DNA of 55,472 bases from positions 1 through 55,472 of the forward strand of contig RPFO01000020.1 of assembly GCA_009746045.1 (NCBI GenBank), read 5' to 3'. The position numbers and the translations under genes are program-made. Of this stretch, positions 25,371-34,225 are shown one piece after another. Source of the stretch: Mesostigma viride (Eukaryota > Streptophyta > Mesostigmatophyceae > Mesostigmatales > Mesostigmataceae). Below the pieces are notes generated by a model that did no database searches, was not told the DNA's origin, and worked only from the letters and a program-made list of their open reading frames with translations. The number at the start of each line of letters is the position of its first letter. Position 1 is the stretch's first letter.

Positions 25371-25503
25371 GTGCGTCCTCATTCGTGTCTGCGTGATTTG
25401 GCCCACTCCGACATTTCGTTCAGCCCCTTCCTTTCAGATTGCACGTCGGTAACGGTCGTGTCCCGCTGCCTGGCCCCGCACCTTTTATACCTTGTTGCCG
25501 CAG
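25371..25503 (+). other. reductase intron 1, copy 1 (133 bp, spliceosomal type)
   Basis: The 5' end is CTG|GTGCGT and the 3' end TTGCCGCAG|AGC, phase 0, with a pyrimidine-rich stretch (CCCCTTCCTTTCAG) inside. Removing it joins GYGHL to SSGDASIS, which lines up with the GFGGTASGP region of class II reductases. Confidence 0.8.
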
Positions 25504-25923
25504 AGCTCCGGGGACGCCAGCATCTCCAAGGCGCTGGTGGCCATCGCCAAGATCCTGTCCATGCGCGCCGACCAGCTCCTCACCAAGATGGACATCCTCG
25601 ACATCGTCAACCACCTAGGCACCATGCTGACCGGCCGCCGGTCGGCCGAGATCGCGCTGTTCGAGTACGGCGACACCGAGTGGCGCGAGTTCGCCGCCGC
25701 CAAGAAGGAGTGGTGGGTGGCCAACGCCCACCGGCAGCAGTCCAACAACAGCCTCATCTTCCGCAAGCGCCCCTCGAGGAGGGAGATGGAGGAGCTCTTC
25801 GCCATCATGCTCGACTCCGGCGGCTCCGAGCCCGGCCTCTTCAACCTCGCCGTCGCCTCCACCCGCGCGCCCTGGTGTCGAGGCGTGAACCCCTGCTGGT
25901 ACCTTGAGACACGCTTCTCATCC

Positions 25924-25930
25924 TATATAA
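25924..25930 (+). promoter_or_regulatory. TATATAA box inside intron 2
   Basis: TATATAA in a GC-rich context, 70 bases before the ATG of the nested ORF at 26000; repeated at 35454-35460. Confidence 0.5.
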
Positions 25931-25999
25931 ACCAATGTCCCTTGCTTCTGTTCTCATGCGCCCAGATAAACAATTCCCATCCGTTTCTTAAAAAAATAT

Positions 26000-26509
26000 A
26001 TGCCGGTTTGTGTGTGCCAGCCACTGATGGCATCCCGGTGTATGGGAACGACGTGCTGCGGGGAACAGTGCAAGAAGAATTGTCTCGCTGGCTCCTATTA
26101 CTGTTCTTGGCACAAACAGGAGACCCAGGCGCTGAAGAGATGGCCCGTCATGGATGTTCTATCAACCCCCGGTTGGTGGAAGCAAAACCCGGCCAATCCA
26201 AATCCTCTTTTCATCGGCAAAGAACTCCTGGCAGACGACGCCCGCTACGGGATAGGCGGGGTGGAGATATTGCGAGAGGCGGCCTTGGAGCGAAGGAAAA
26301 TAGAAGCGCAAAGGAATTTAGAAGCCCAACTCCTGAACCTATCTCTAGACGATCAAGACGAAGAAGTCAACAGAGGCGTCCGGCGTAATTTGGACCGCCT
26401 GAGCACAGCCGTGCGACGACTAGGCGTCTACAGGCCGCCATCGAAAAAGCTCAAACCGTTGTCCACCTTCATGGAGTACGCTCTCCTTAAGTCGGGGATG
26501 AAGAGCTGA
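26000..26509 (+). CDS. intron-nested ORF with zinc module (DUF5763-like), copy 1 (169 aa)
   Basis: This lies wholly inside reductase intron 2. The N-terminus has SRCMGTTCCGEQCKKN followed by CLAGSYYCSWHKQ, matching a small zinc-binding module of phages and giant viruses: C-x-G-x-T-x-x-G-x-x-C ... G-x-Y-C-x-x-H. The middle has NPLFIGKELLADDARYG; the C-terminal half is helical and charged (ILREAALERRKIEAQRNLEAQ, then RRNLDRLSTAVRR). The ATG at 26000 follows ATAT; MASRCM ten residues in is an alternative. Intact and identical in copy 2. No HNH, GIY-YIG or LAGLIDADG motif is seen, so it is not a known homing-endonuclease type. DUF name from memory. Confidence 0.65.
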   Translation: MPVCVCQPLMASRCMGTTCCGEQCKKNCLAGSYYCSWHKQETQALKRWPVMDVLSTPGWWKQNPANPNPLFIGKELLADDARYGIGGVEILREAALERRKIEAQRNLEAQLLNLSLDDQDEEVNRGVRRNLDRLSTAVRRLGVYRPPSKKLKPLSTFMEYALLKSGMKS

Positions 26510-27539
26510 CACGCCCTCGCTGCATGTGATGCTGTTACGCGCTGCTTTGTTTGCAGCGAGATCCTCCTCGGCAACAAGTCCTTCTGCAATTTAACGGAGG
26601 TCAACCTGGCCGCCTTCAAGGAGGGGAACAAGGCGGGCCTCGAGCGCGCCCTCGTCCTCGCCAGCCGCATGAACTACCGCCAGACGCTCGTCGACCTCAG
26701 GGACGAGATCCTACAAGAGGCCTGGCACCTCAACAACCAGTTCCTGCACCTGTGCGGCGTCGGCCTCACCGGCATCGTGGCCAGGCCGGACCTGCACCCC
26801 TACGACTTCCGCCGCATGAAGAACGTCGCCGTCTCCTCCGCCTACGAGATGGCGCGCGCCCTGGGGAAGCCCCTGCCCAAGAACGTCACCTGCATCAAGC
26901 CCAGCGGCACCCTCTCCAAAATCATGGGCACGCGCGAGTGGGGGGAGGTGCCCGAGGGCGTGCACATGCCCCTCGGGAAGTACATCTTCAACAACGTCAC
27001 CTACTCGCGCCACGACCCGCTGGTCCGGCGGTTCGTAGAGGCCAACTACAGGGTGGTCGAGAAGCCCTTCGACCCGGAGGCCGTGCTCGTGACCTTCCCC
27101 GTCGCCTTCACCTCCGTCCCCTTCACCAAGACCGTCGTCACGCGCAAGGACGGCGCCGTGGAAGAGGTCGAGGTGAACGCCGAGACAGCGCTCGACCAGC
27201 TCGACAGGTACAAGAGGCTCATGGACAACTACTGCGAGCAGAACGTCTCGTGCACGGTCTCCTACGACCCCGCCGAGGCCCCCGCCATCGTCGACTGGCT
27301 CATGAACAACTGGGACTCCTACGTGGGGGTCTCCTTCCTCCTGCGCGCCGACCCCACCAAGAGCGCCGCCGACCTGGGATACAGCTACCTGCCCCAGGAG
27401 GTGGTCACCGAGGCCGCCTTCGCCAAGTACGCCGGCGCGCTCAAGCCCGTCGACTACTCCGGCGTCCTGCACGTGGACGACGACGCTGCCCTCATGGAGC
27501 CCGACTGCCCCAGCGGCGCCTGCCCCGTCCGCTAGCCGG

Positions 27540-28188
27540 TCACATCCCGGCCATCATCGCCGGAGGATACATCATCGGCGGAGGATACACCATGCGCTGG
27601 GGCGGCAGAGAGGGGAGCGACATCATCATGGGAGACAGGTCCAGCTGGATCGCCTCGGGGGCGCCAGACGACCGACGCTTGAACAAATAGTACGCCAGCC
27701 AGCCGGCCAGCAGAACGAACACCAGCACCAGCAGCTTGCCCGCGCCCGACATTCCCGACCCGTCGTCCTTCTGCACGCTCGGCGGGAGCGACCTCGCGTT
27801 GTAGTACCCATCCTGACCGCCGCCCGGGATGCCCGACCCGTACGCGCTCGAAGCTCCCTTCCCCCCCCCCGCCGAACATCTTGTCCACCGCGAGCCCCCC
27901 CGCCGCCATCAGCCCGCCGGCGCCCAGGTTGATCGCGAGGAACTTGGCCACACTTTTCCCCCTGCTGCTCTTCGAGGCCGTCTCGGCGACCTCGTCGGCG
28001 CCCTTCAACACCGTCTTGCCCGCCGCGTCTGCCGCGTCGTCGGCGCCCTTCAACACCGTCTTCCCCGCCCCGCCTGCCACGTCGTCGGCCACCCCGCCAG
28101 TGGCTTTTGTGACGCTGCTGAGGGCCCTGGGCACCGCCTTCGCCATGTTCATCGCCGACCGTGCGACGTTCGCAAAAGCGGTCGCCAT
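27540..28188 (-). CDS. alanine-rich single-TM protein with internal repeat, copy 1; C-run frameshift
   Basis: The start is at 28188, with CTTATATAAG (28203-28212) 15 bases upstream. The N-terminal half is Ala/Lys-rich and contains a direct repeat, GKTVLKGADDAADAA then GKTVLKGADEVAETA, plus a hydrophobic patch (AINLGAGGLMAAGGLAVDKMF). A C-run (9 here, 10 in copy 2) at about 27861 breaks the frame after FGGGG. In the other frame the C-terminal half reads KGASSAYGSGIPGGG ... GAGKLLVLVFVLLAGWLAYYLFKRRSSG and ends Met/Pro-rich. Neither copy is in frame throughout, so a homopolymer error is likely. Probable virion membrane protein. It ends 4 bases from the reductase stop. Confidence 0.55.
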
Positions 28189-28202
28189 CGCGGTACTCTT
28201 GC

Positions 28203-28212
28203 ACTTATATAA
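28203..28212 (-). promoter_or_regulatory. TATATAA-type box (CTTATATAAG)
   Basis: A self-complementary TATA element 15 bases before the start of the alanine-rich membrane protein; repeated before copies 2 and 3. Confidence 0.55.
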
Positions 28213-28267
28213 GCGTCGAGAAAAATTGGGCAGTCCTTAATTTATGTACATTGATCAAAACGACACC

Positions 28268-28864
28268 TTACGCGGGCGTCCCCCACTTGTTCACGAGGTA
28301 CTGGCGGATCGTCTCCAACTGCGCGCTCGTCTTCGCGGTGCTGTAAAAAAGGCCCAGCCCTCCACCCCTCCAGCCCCCGGAGGGCTCAAGCCGTCGTGGC
28401 CCACGTAAACGCGGGCCGTTTGGGCGCGCCACCGTTGGCGGGTGAACACGTCGGTGCCGGTGATAGTACGGCGTCACGTCGCCGCCCGCGGAACCCGCCA
28501 CAGCCCGTCGCCGGTGACGGACCAGCAGGCTGCCGGCGTCGGGGGGCGCCGAGTAATCGCGCGGTGTCTGTCACCGACGAGTGGTTGAGGCCGTACAGGA
28601 ACGCCGGCGCGCGAGAGACGTACGACCGCGGCACGAGGGACTGGGGCGCCGCCCCGCTGTAATCGCCTGCGGCAAATGCACGCGCCCGCCCGTCCGCAGG
28701 TCCGCGGTCGCCGACACGTCCGACAGGATGGACGCGGAGGACTGCCCGATGCTCACCGACTCCCTCTGGTCGCCCGCCTTTCGGGCCACGACCGCCCCGT
28801 TCTCCTGGGTCACGACCCACACGGAGGACACGTCCAGCGACGACACCCTCAGCGCCGTCTTCAT
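28268..28864 (-). pseudogene. fibre-like protein, copy 1, 1,718 bp internal loss
   Basis: Same gene as 37802-40116. The N-terminal ~75 codons (MKTALRVSSLDVSS...) and the last ~25 codons (LETIRQYLVNKWGTPA) remain. The middle, with Ig-like and most of the LamG-like domain, is missing, and about 200 bases around the join (28345-28540) differ from copy 2 by many small changes. A one-base loss near 28665 also breaks the frame. The messy join suggests local misassembly as much as a real deletion. Confidence 0.6.
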
Positions 28865-28894
28865 GGTTACTGATCTGTACCCTAGATGATTTTA

Positions 28895-29233
28895 TCAGCT
28901 CTCTAACTGCGCCTGCGACAACTGAACCACCACCCCGATGCCCGTGCCCGTGTATCCCGACAACTGCAGGTAGAACGTGTCGCCCGCGCCGATCGCGAAG
29001 GGCGCGACGCTCACGTTCGCCCACGCCGCGCGCACGCCCATCACCGTCCTCTGCGGCATCGGCCCGGAAGACAGCGTCGCCAGCGTGGTGCCATCGTGCT
29101 TCTTCACCGCCACCGCGAACGCGTGCGTGCTCGCGTCCGGCAGGTTGTACGCGCTGATCGACAGCGTGTCCACGGAGAACGTGTACGGCGGCGCCACGCT
29201 CAGGGTGTTGCCCGCCCCCGTCACCATGGACAT
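28895..29233 (-). CDS. 118-aa-class unit protein (112 aa from ATG at 29233), copy 1
   Basis: It starts MSMVTGAGNTLSVAPP. Beta-rich sequence (TFSVDTLSISAYNLPDAS, FAVAVKKHDGTTLATL, FYLQLSGYTGTGIGVVVQL) with regularly spaced hydrophobics suggests a small jelly-roll or tail-tip-like fold; no family recognised. The ATG at 29233 is the same base position in the repeat as the capping-like gene's ATG at 10254, so the unit junction runs through the start codon. It lies just upstream of the fibre gene on the same strand and may be co-expressed with it. Confidence 0.55.
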   Translation of the reverse strand: MSMVTGAGNTLSVAPPYTFSVDTLSISAYNLPDASTHAFAVAVKKHDGTTLATLSSGPMPQRTVMGVRAAWANVSVAPFAIGAGDTFYLQLSGYTGTGIGVVVQLSQAQLES

Positions 29234-29327
29234 CCGACGGTCCTCTTTCAATCTTTAATCCGAAAAGATTTCGTCTCTTTAAGCGCGCTACGGGCCGCCT
29301 TTTTTTGTGTGCACCAGGTACATCCTC

Positions 29328-29597
29328 ATGGCCACCGTCGCGTTGGTCGGGCGAGTCATCAAGACCAAGTACGAGCGGGGGGGCATCGCCGCATGCGACC
29401 TCTTCGACTCCGCCATCACCGAGACCCTGGCGATTACCAAAGAGGTCGCCCGAGCCTACAGGGAGGGCAGGACGGGGCAGAAGGCGGAGGAGTTGTGGCG
29501 GATGTACTACTCCTTCGACGACAAGGACCACCCGTGCTACAAGGCCCTCGTCGAGGAGGCCGTCCGCGAGATGGCGGACGTGGTCAGGGCCTCGTAG
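29328..29597 (+). CDS. 89-aa unit protein, copy 2 (intact)
   Basis: Unrecognised. It starts MATVALVGRVIKTKYERGG, then DLFDSAITETLAITKEV, REGRTGQKAEELWRMYYSF and ends REMADVVRAS. Mostly helical, mixed charge, no cysteine cluster, no membrane segment. The frame is identical in copy 3 and broken by one G in copy 1. The first gene of each unit, read away from the divergent promoter at the junction. Confidence 0.6.
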   Translation: MATVALVGRVIKTKYERGGIAACDLFDSAITETLAITKEVARAYREGRTGQKAEELWRMYYSFDDKDHPCYKALVEEAVREMADVVRAS

Positions 29598-29610
29598 AAG
29601 CCAGTCGTAC

Positions 29611-31241
29611 TCATGGAGGCGCACTCTGGTCGTACCACTTCCCCTTTTTCGCTCGTTCCCTGTAGTCCCTTTGCCGTCGCTCCTGGGAAGTTTCCGAGGT
29701 CTCCTCCTCCGGCGCCTCCTCATCCGGCTCACCCGCATCCTTTTTGTCCCGGTTGTTCCAGCCATCCATTGCTTTCCGCATCCTCGCGGCCACCTTCTCC
29801 GACACCTGGGGTGTGAGCCTGTCGGGGGGGAGCCTGGCGCGTGCTTCCCGCGGGGGGGGTCCCGCGGGGGGGGGCCCGCGGGGGGGGCGTTCCTCCTTCC
29901 GAGTCAGCTCCTCCTTCTCCTGCGGGGGGTCTTGTCCCGAGTCAGCTTCTTCGCCGACGACTTCATCCTCGGCCCTGCACCGGACTCGCTGGGCCCCCGC
30001 GTGAACCGCCGCACGTATTTTGACTCCCTGTCCCGCTCCACCTCGTCCGCCTTTTGGGGATTTTTTTCAAACTTCATATCTTTCAGATTCCGAGTCGGGA
30101 GCTGGTCGGTCAAAGACTTAGGCGTCTTGTCCTCTATGATTAGCCGGGTAGCCACCGCCAAGGCTTCTTTGAGCGTCCGCTCCAGCCTCTGTCGCTCCTG
30201 AGGACGCAGCTTCTTGTTCAGCAGGCGAACACGGGTGGTCTCTATCAACTTGTCTTGGCGGAGGGCGGGCTCGTCGGCCTTCTGCTCGAGGAGGCGCCCG
30301 AGTCTCTCCCTCAAGAACCTGTCTACATCGTCAAGCGCCCGCCGACGATCCCTTATACCCGCGGCGTCATTGGGGTGGTTTCTCGCGTACTCCTGAAACA
30401 GAGCCAACTTTTCTCTGTACCTGGCCATCGCGTCTTGGATACTCATCAGATCCCGCGTCGTCGGATCGGTGAGCATCCGCCGGATGTGTTCTGGCAAGTC
30501 CGGTATCTCGTCGTGGTCCAGGATCTCCACATTGCTAGGGCCCTCCCCGGACTGCGACCGAAGTTTCGCCTCCTGGCGCTTCACGCTCCGACTCAGCTTA
30601 TTGTAATCTGGATGCCATTCGCTCATACGGTCAAGTCTGCGGCGATCCCCGATCAATTTGCTGGCCTCGTTTGCGGGAACCCCGCCCTTATATATATCGC
30701 GCGCCAAGTTTGCGAGCGAGAACAGTCTCCACCGGTCGAGGTCTTCCGGGGTGTCCCCCGGCCGCGGGGGGTGCACTATCTCGTCGAACACGTCCTCGTG
30801 CGACCGCTGGGTGACGCGTCTCATCGTGTCTGGCGCGATGGACAGCTGCCGATCACTATCCCTCCATGGAACGACGGGTTGCAAAAAGAGAGGGGCCTCG
30901 GCGAGGTTCGGGACGCCGGCGGATTGCAAGTTGAGAGGGGCACGGTTCGGGACGCCGGCTCTCTCGCTCGCCCCCCCTGTGCGCTTTCTCGGTCTGGCGG
31001 ATGTCACCTCCGCTTCGCCCCCCGCGCCTTCCACGCGATCCGGATCTGTCTCCGTGGTGTTCGTGTACGCGTCCGACCCTGGCTCTTCGGACGGGATAGA
31101 GTCATCCGCGCGCTGGCGGAAGACGAGCACGGGGTCATCGGGGTCGTCATCCTCAGGGGCGACGTGTTTGCGTCTGGCACGTCCTTGCGCGGAGTTGGCG
31201 CGCGTGTACATCGAACTCCCGCTGGCCACGTTTCCAGACAA
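29611..31241 (-). CDS. long charged, proline-rich protein, copy 2 (frame changes in G-runs)
   Basis: Copy of 10631-12265. The three proline-tract G-runs (29850-29890) are 8/9/8 long, and another run near 29925 is one shorter, so the frame changes between the C-terminal 64 codons (29611-29805) and the rest (29904-31241). Otherwise near identical. Confidence 0.5.
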
Positions 31242-31595
31242 GCTTGATTGGCGGGCCGGGCGGGAGCGACGCGCCTGGTGGCAGGGTCAAAAAAACCCTC
31301 CGAGAACCCGCTGCCCTCCCGCCCTGGGGCCCAGGACCCCGCCGAGTTCGCCGCCAGCGGCGCTGTCTGCGGCCTTGTCCTCGGCAGCGGCGGTCGAGGG
31401 AACGCGAGCTCCCCCCGCCCCGAACGCTGCGACTGCGGACGGATTGCGAAGAAGAGCGCGATTTTCGCGATCTGGCAGAGACGGCGCGGGCTCCGGGGGA
31501 GGGGACGTCAGAGGGGGGCAAGCCAAAGGAGGACGTGGGGGAAGAAGCGGACTTCGACCCCCCCGAGGCAGCTCTGGCTGGACGAGCCGGGAAAT

Positions 31596-32003
31596 TCACA
31601 GAGGAGCGAGAAACGAGAGACCCCCCATCCCCCTGCATGCCGAGGGGAGGCGGGGTCCTCGTTTTTGAAGGCGCGCCGGTGTACCCGGGCGTGTAGGCCA
31701 GTGACGACATGGGCGTGGGGGGGAGCCCGCGGATCTCGAAGACGCGGGTTCTCCACGCTGCCCGGATCCGCCGGCACGCGACCCTGAACGGACAGACGCC
31801 CCCGATCCGAAATACCCTGGGGCCGCTGTGGCGCGATACCGGGCTCTGTCAATGTCGCGTAAATTTGGACGAGACGAAACTCGCGAGCCGGATCCCGACT
31901 CGAGGACGTCGTCCGTGAGATCGATGATGTCTGTATCCCCCATATACTCGACGACGTCGTCCGTGAGATCTATGATGTCCTTCGTCGAGGCGGCATCTCC
32001 CAT
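31596..32003 (-). CDS. SIM-motif protein, copy 2 (start MGDAASTK)
   Basis: Here the frame runs without a break from ATG 32003 (MGDAASTKD) through both IIDLTDD motifs, because the C-run has two Cs. This supports 32003 and its equivalents (13029, 43253) as the true start. Frame after about residue 70 is uncertain as in copy 1. Confidence 0.55.
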   Translation of the reverse strand: MGDAASTKDIIDLTDDVVEYMGDTDIIDLTDDVLESGSGSRVSSRPNLRDIDRARYRATAAPGYFGSGASVRSGSRAGGSGQRGEPASSRSAGSPPRPCRHWPTRPGTPARLQKRGPRLPSACRGMGGLSFLAPL

Positions 32004-32395
32004 ATCGAACGCTTCGATTTTTATCGTCGCCGCGATGTATGACGCATGGGGACGTGTCTGTGCAAAGTCGGCCCCGCCTCCCACCACATGGAGCAATCCC
32101 ACAAGCCCCCCCACAGTCTCCACGCGGATGTCCGATCCGTGATACGGATTAGGTGGGAGGCCATTCACAGCCGCCCCGGCGTCAGGCTTCCCACCCCTAT
32201 CCCCTCCCCGAAAAGGTACGGAAGCGCCGTCGCGCTCTTCCCGATAGACAGAACGGAGGTATAAAAGGCGGGCGACCGACCTGTCTTGTACCCGATACCG
32301 CCGAGGAAGCCGCCCCGTCCGCGCCTGGACAGTTCGGACGCGGCAAGGAAATTTTCTCCCTTTTACGGCAAAGAAAGGTCGCGCGGCCAGACGAC

Positions 32396-32953
32396 ATGGA
32401 CCTCCTGGAGAGATCTCTGCAGCGTTTCTACACGAACGAAGGCAACTTCGACACGCTGTACGAGTTCGCATGTCCGGAGGGCAAGAAAAGGTCGTCTGGC
32501 GTCTCCCTGCGCGTGATCGAGTGGCTCGTGACCAACTACGCCAAGACGCACAAGGTCGAGTACCCGATGGAGGGAGCGTCCATCCCCTTCAACCTGTACA
32601 TGGCCTACAGGGAACAGACGGACGTATACTCCAAGCGAATGTTCGACCCGTTCGCGAGGAGGACCAAGACGAAGCTGGTGAGCGCGCGCGGAGACAGGGA
32701 GATCGTGACGACCCCCGGACAGATGAACTTCTTCAGGTGGGCCATCAACAATGGCGTGGTCGAATACGCCAAGGTGCACCACGAGGACATACGCGCCGAC
32801 CTGCCCAAGTGCAAGGACAAGGTGCCGAGGATGCACGTGCGCGACGGGAAAGTCGTCAAGTGCCGCAATCGGTGCAAGGCCTCCGACCTCGCCGTGATCC
32901 TCCGGCCGCAGGTGAAGAGGGTCGTGCGGCGTTTCATCGTCCGCTTCGACTGA
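32396..32953 (+). CDS. A494R-like protein, copy 2 (185 aa)
   Basis: Identical in translation to 13422-13979, with the same TATAAAAGG upstream (about 32260). Confidence 0.7.
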   Translation: MDLLERSLQRFYTNEGNFDTLYEFACPEGKKRSSGVSLRVIEWLVTNYAKTHKVEYPMEGASIPFNLYMAYREQTDVYSKRMFDPFARRTKTKLVSARGDREIVTTPGQMNFFRWAINNGVVEYAKVHHEDIRADLPKCKDKVPRMHVRDGKVVKCRNRCKASDLAVILRPQVKRVVRRFIVRFD

Positions 32954-32995
32954 ACATCGAGCGCGTTCAAAAAAAGACCGCCCGTGTACATATAG

Positions 32996-33328
32996 ATGGC
33001 CTTCCTGTACGACGCCATCGTGAGGCGCCCGCTGAGGGAGCTGTTCCTCAGAGGCCCGCACCTGTTCGGCTCGCTGGGGTTCTGGCAGAACATGGACAAA
33101 CACGACATATGCGCCGAGATGACCACCACCTCCTCGGAGTTGTGGCAGAGGAGTCCCCAATACTGCGAGCAGGTCATTGACAACCGATTCGAGAGCCTGC
33201 ACGTGTTGATGAAAACGGTCCTACTGTGGGCCGCCGTGTACAAGGCGCTCGCCCTGATGATGGACTTGCTTGTAAACAATATGAGCAGACGGTTCTTTAT
33301 TCATGATCACCATAATAATAACAAATGA
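32996..33328 (+). CDS. 110-aa hypothetical protein, copy 2
   Basis: Identical to 14022-14354, ATATAG directly before the ATG. Confidence 0.55.
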   Translation: MAFLYDAIVRRPLRELFLRGPHLFGSLGFWQNMDKHDICAEMTTTSSELWQRSPQYCEQVIDNRFESLHVLMKTVLLWAAVYKALALMMDLLVNNMSRRFFIHDHHNNNK

Positions 33329-33403
33329 GACGTTGAAATCACACCCTTAAGCGAGCCAGCAGCGGCCTCAGTCGCCCGCCGCGATCCAATGCCCTACCCT
33401 CTC

Positions 33404-33724
33404 TCACCCCTTCGCGCGGGCGGGCATCCTCCCCCCCTGCAGCACCACCACCGTCCCGCCGCCGCCGCCCCCGCGCCCGCCCAGCAGGCGTCGGAGACCC
33501 AGAGCCCCGGCGGCCCCTGCCACCACCATCGCGCCCGCTCTCATGACCCCGCCGACCCCGCTCTTCGCACGTGCCTGGCACTCGCTGTCGCCGGGCCGCA
33601 GCTTGACAGCGCACCAGACCCGGGCGAGGCCGGACGAGACAGCGGACTGGAACCTGCTCGCCAGGTATGCCAGGATCGCCGCCAAAATGGCGAGCGGGAT
33701 GAGAGTCTGAACAAGGTCGCTCAT
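33404..33724 (-). CDS. small membrane protein (106 aa), copy 2
   Basis: Identical to 14430-14750. Confidence 0.55.
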   Translation of the reverse strand: MSDLVQTLIPLAILAAILAYLASRFQSAVSSGLARVWCAVKLRPGDSECQARAKSGVGGVMRAGAMVVAGAAGALGLRRLLGGRGGGGGGTVVVLQGGRMPARAKG

Positions 33725-33758
33725 GTCTGCGCTTCAATCACAGTACTCGCTCAGATTA

Positions 33759-34010
33759 TTACGCCAACAGGATGCCCCTGATGTTGCTGGGCTGGGCCAT
33801 GTCCTCGTAGCCGCGGTACAGCAGGTACGTCGCGCCCACCACCCCAAGGAGCATCGGCCCCCACTTCATCCAAATGCACCTCAAGTCGTCCGCGCTCTTG
33901 CACTGGTAGCCGTCCGGTCGTTTGAGGTAGCTCACGCTGGCCGCCGTGTGGGCGAGGATCACCCCGGCCAGCACGATAGCGCCCCAAGGTCCGATGGTAA
34001 TCAGCACCAT
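33759..34010 (-). CDS. two-TM membrane protein (83 aa), copy 2
   Basis: Identical to 14785-15036. Confidence 0.6.
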   Translation of the reverse strand: MVLITIGPWGAIVLAGVILAHTAASVSYLKRPDGYQCKSADDLRCIWMKWGPMLLGVVGATYLLYRGYEDMAQPSNIRGILLA

Positions 34011-34027
34011 GGTCGGTATATAGTTAG

Positions 34028-34225
34028 ATGGCAGAAAAAAAACTGCCAGAGGGCTACAGAGGCGGAGAGCCCCCTTTTTTGTATGCCCCTCCGTTGTGTG
34101 TCATGAAGTGCGGCGCGCCTACAAAAATCGGCGGGAGGTGTGGGAATAGGACAGGACAGGCGAGAAGGCGCGTTCAGCCGGCGAACAAAATGGGCGCCCT
34201 CACTATACCGCCGCTGTCGTCATGA
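34028..34225 (+). CDS. 65-aa CGAPTKIGGRC protein, copy 2
   Basis: Identical to 15054-15251; ATGA overlap with the reductase start. Confidence 0.5.
   Translation: MAEKKLPEGYRGGEPPFLYAPPLCVMKCGAPTKIGGRCGNRTGQARRRVQPANKMGALTIPPLSS

Larger units (their letters stand above)
25899..26556 (+). other. reductase intron 2, copy 1 (658 bp), contains an ORF
   Basis: The 5' end is CTG|GTACCT and the 3' end TTTGTTTGCAG|CGAG, phase 2. Removal joins the NPC catalytic motif to EILLGNKSFCNL. It holds its own TATATAA box and a 169-codon ORF on the same strand. Confidence 0.78.
15248..27535 (+). pseudogene. class II ribonucleotide reductase, copy 1, split by a transposon
   Basis: Same gene as 34222-37065 (described there). 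Exon 1 is cut after codon 123 (VVDVL) by the element at 15617-25058 and resumes at 25062 with WLLLQGCGVGF. Exon 1 parts are 15248-15616 and 25062-25370; intron 1 is 25371-25503; exon 2 is 25504-25898; intron 2 is 25899-26556; exon 3 is 26557-27535. Without the element and one CTC duplicate, exons total 2,052 bases (683 codons plus stop), identical to copy 2. Reading into the element gives a stop after about 30 extra residues, before any catalytic motif but the first Cys, so this copy is dead unless the element is excised. Confidence 0.9.
10252..29230 (+). repeat. tandem unit, copy 1 (with transposon and fibre-gene deletion)
   Basis: First of four direct copies of one ~11.25 kb unit. Length is 18,979; subtracting the 9,442 bp transposon and the 3 bp target duplication leaves 9,534, which is 1,718 shorter than copy 2. 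All of that shortfall lies in the fibre gene (597 bp here, 2,315 bp in copy 2). The left edge falls at the start codon of the capping-like gene, where unique DNA ends. Confidence 0.85.

Noticed and set aside
25899-26556. Group I intron with homing endonuclease
   Set aside because: Boundaries are GT...AG with a clean reading frame, and the ORF has no LAGLIDADG, GIY-YIG or HNH motif; no group I core was seen by eye.
26551-27690. 379-codon plus frame overlapping the reductase end
   Set aside because: Out-of-frame shadow of reductase exon 3, Arg/Pro/Gln-rich.
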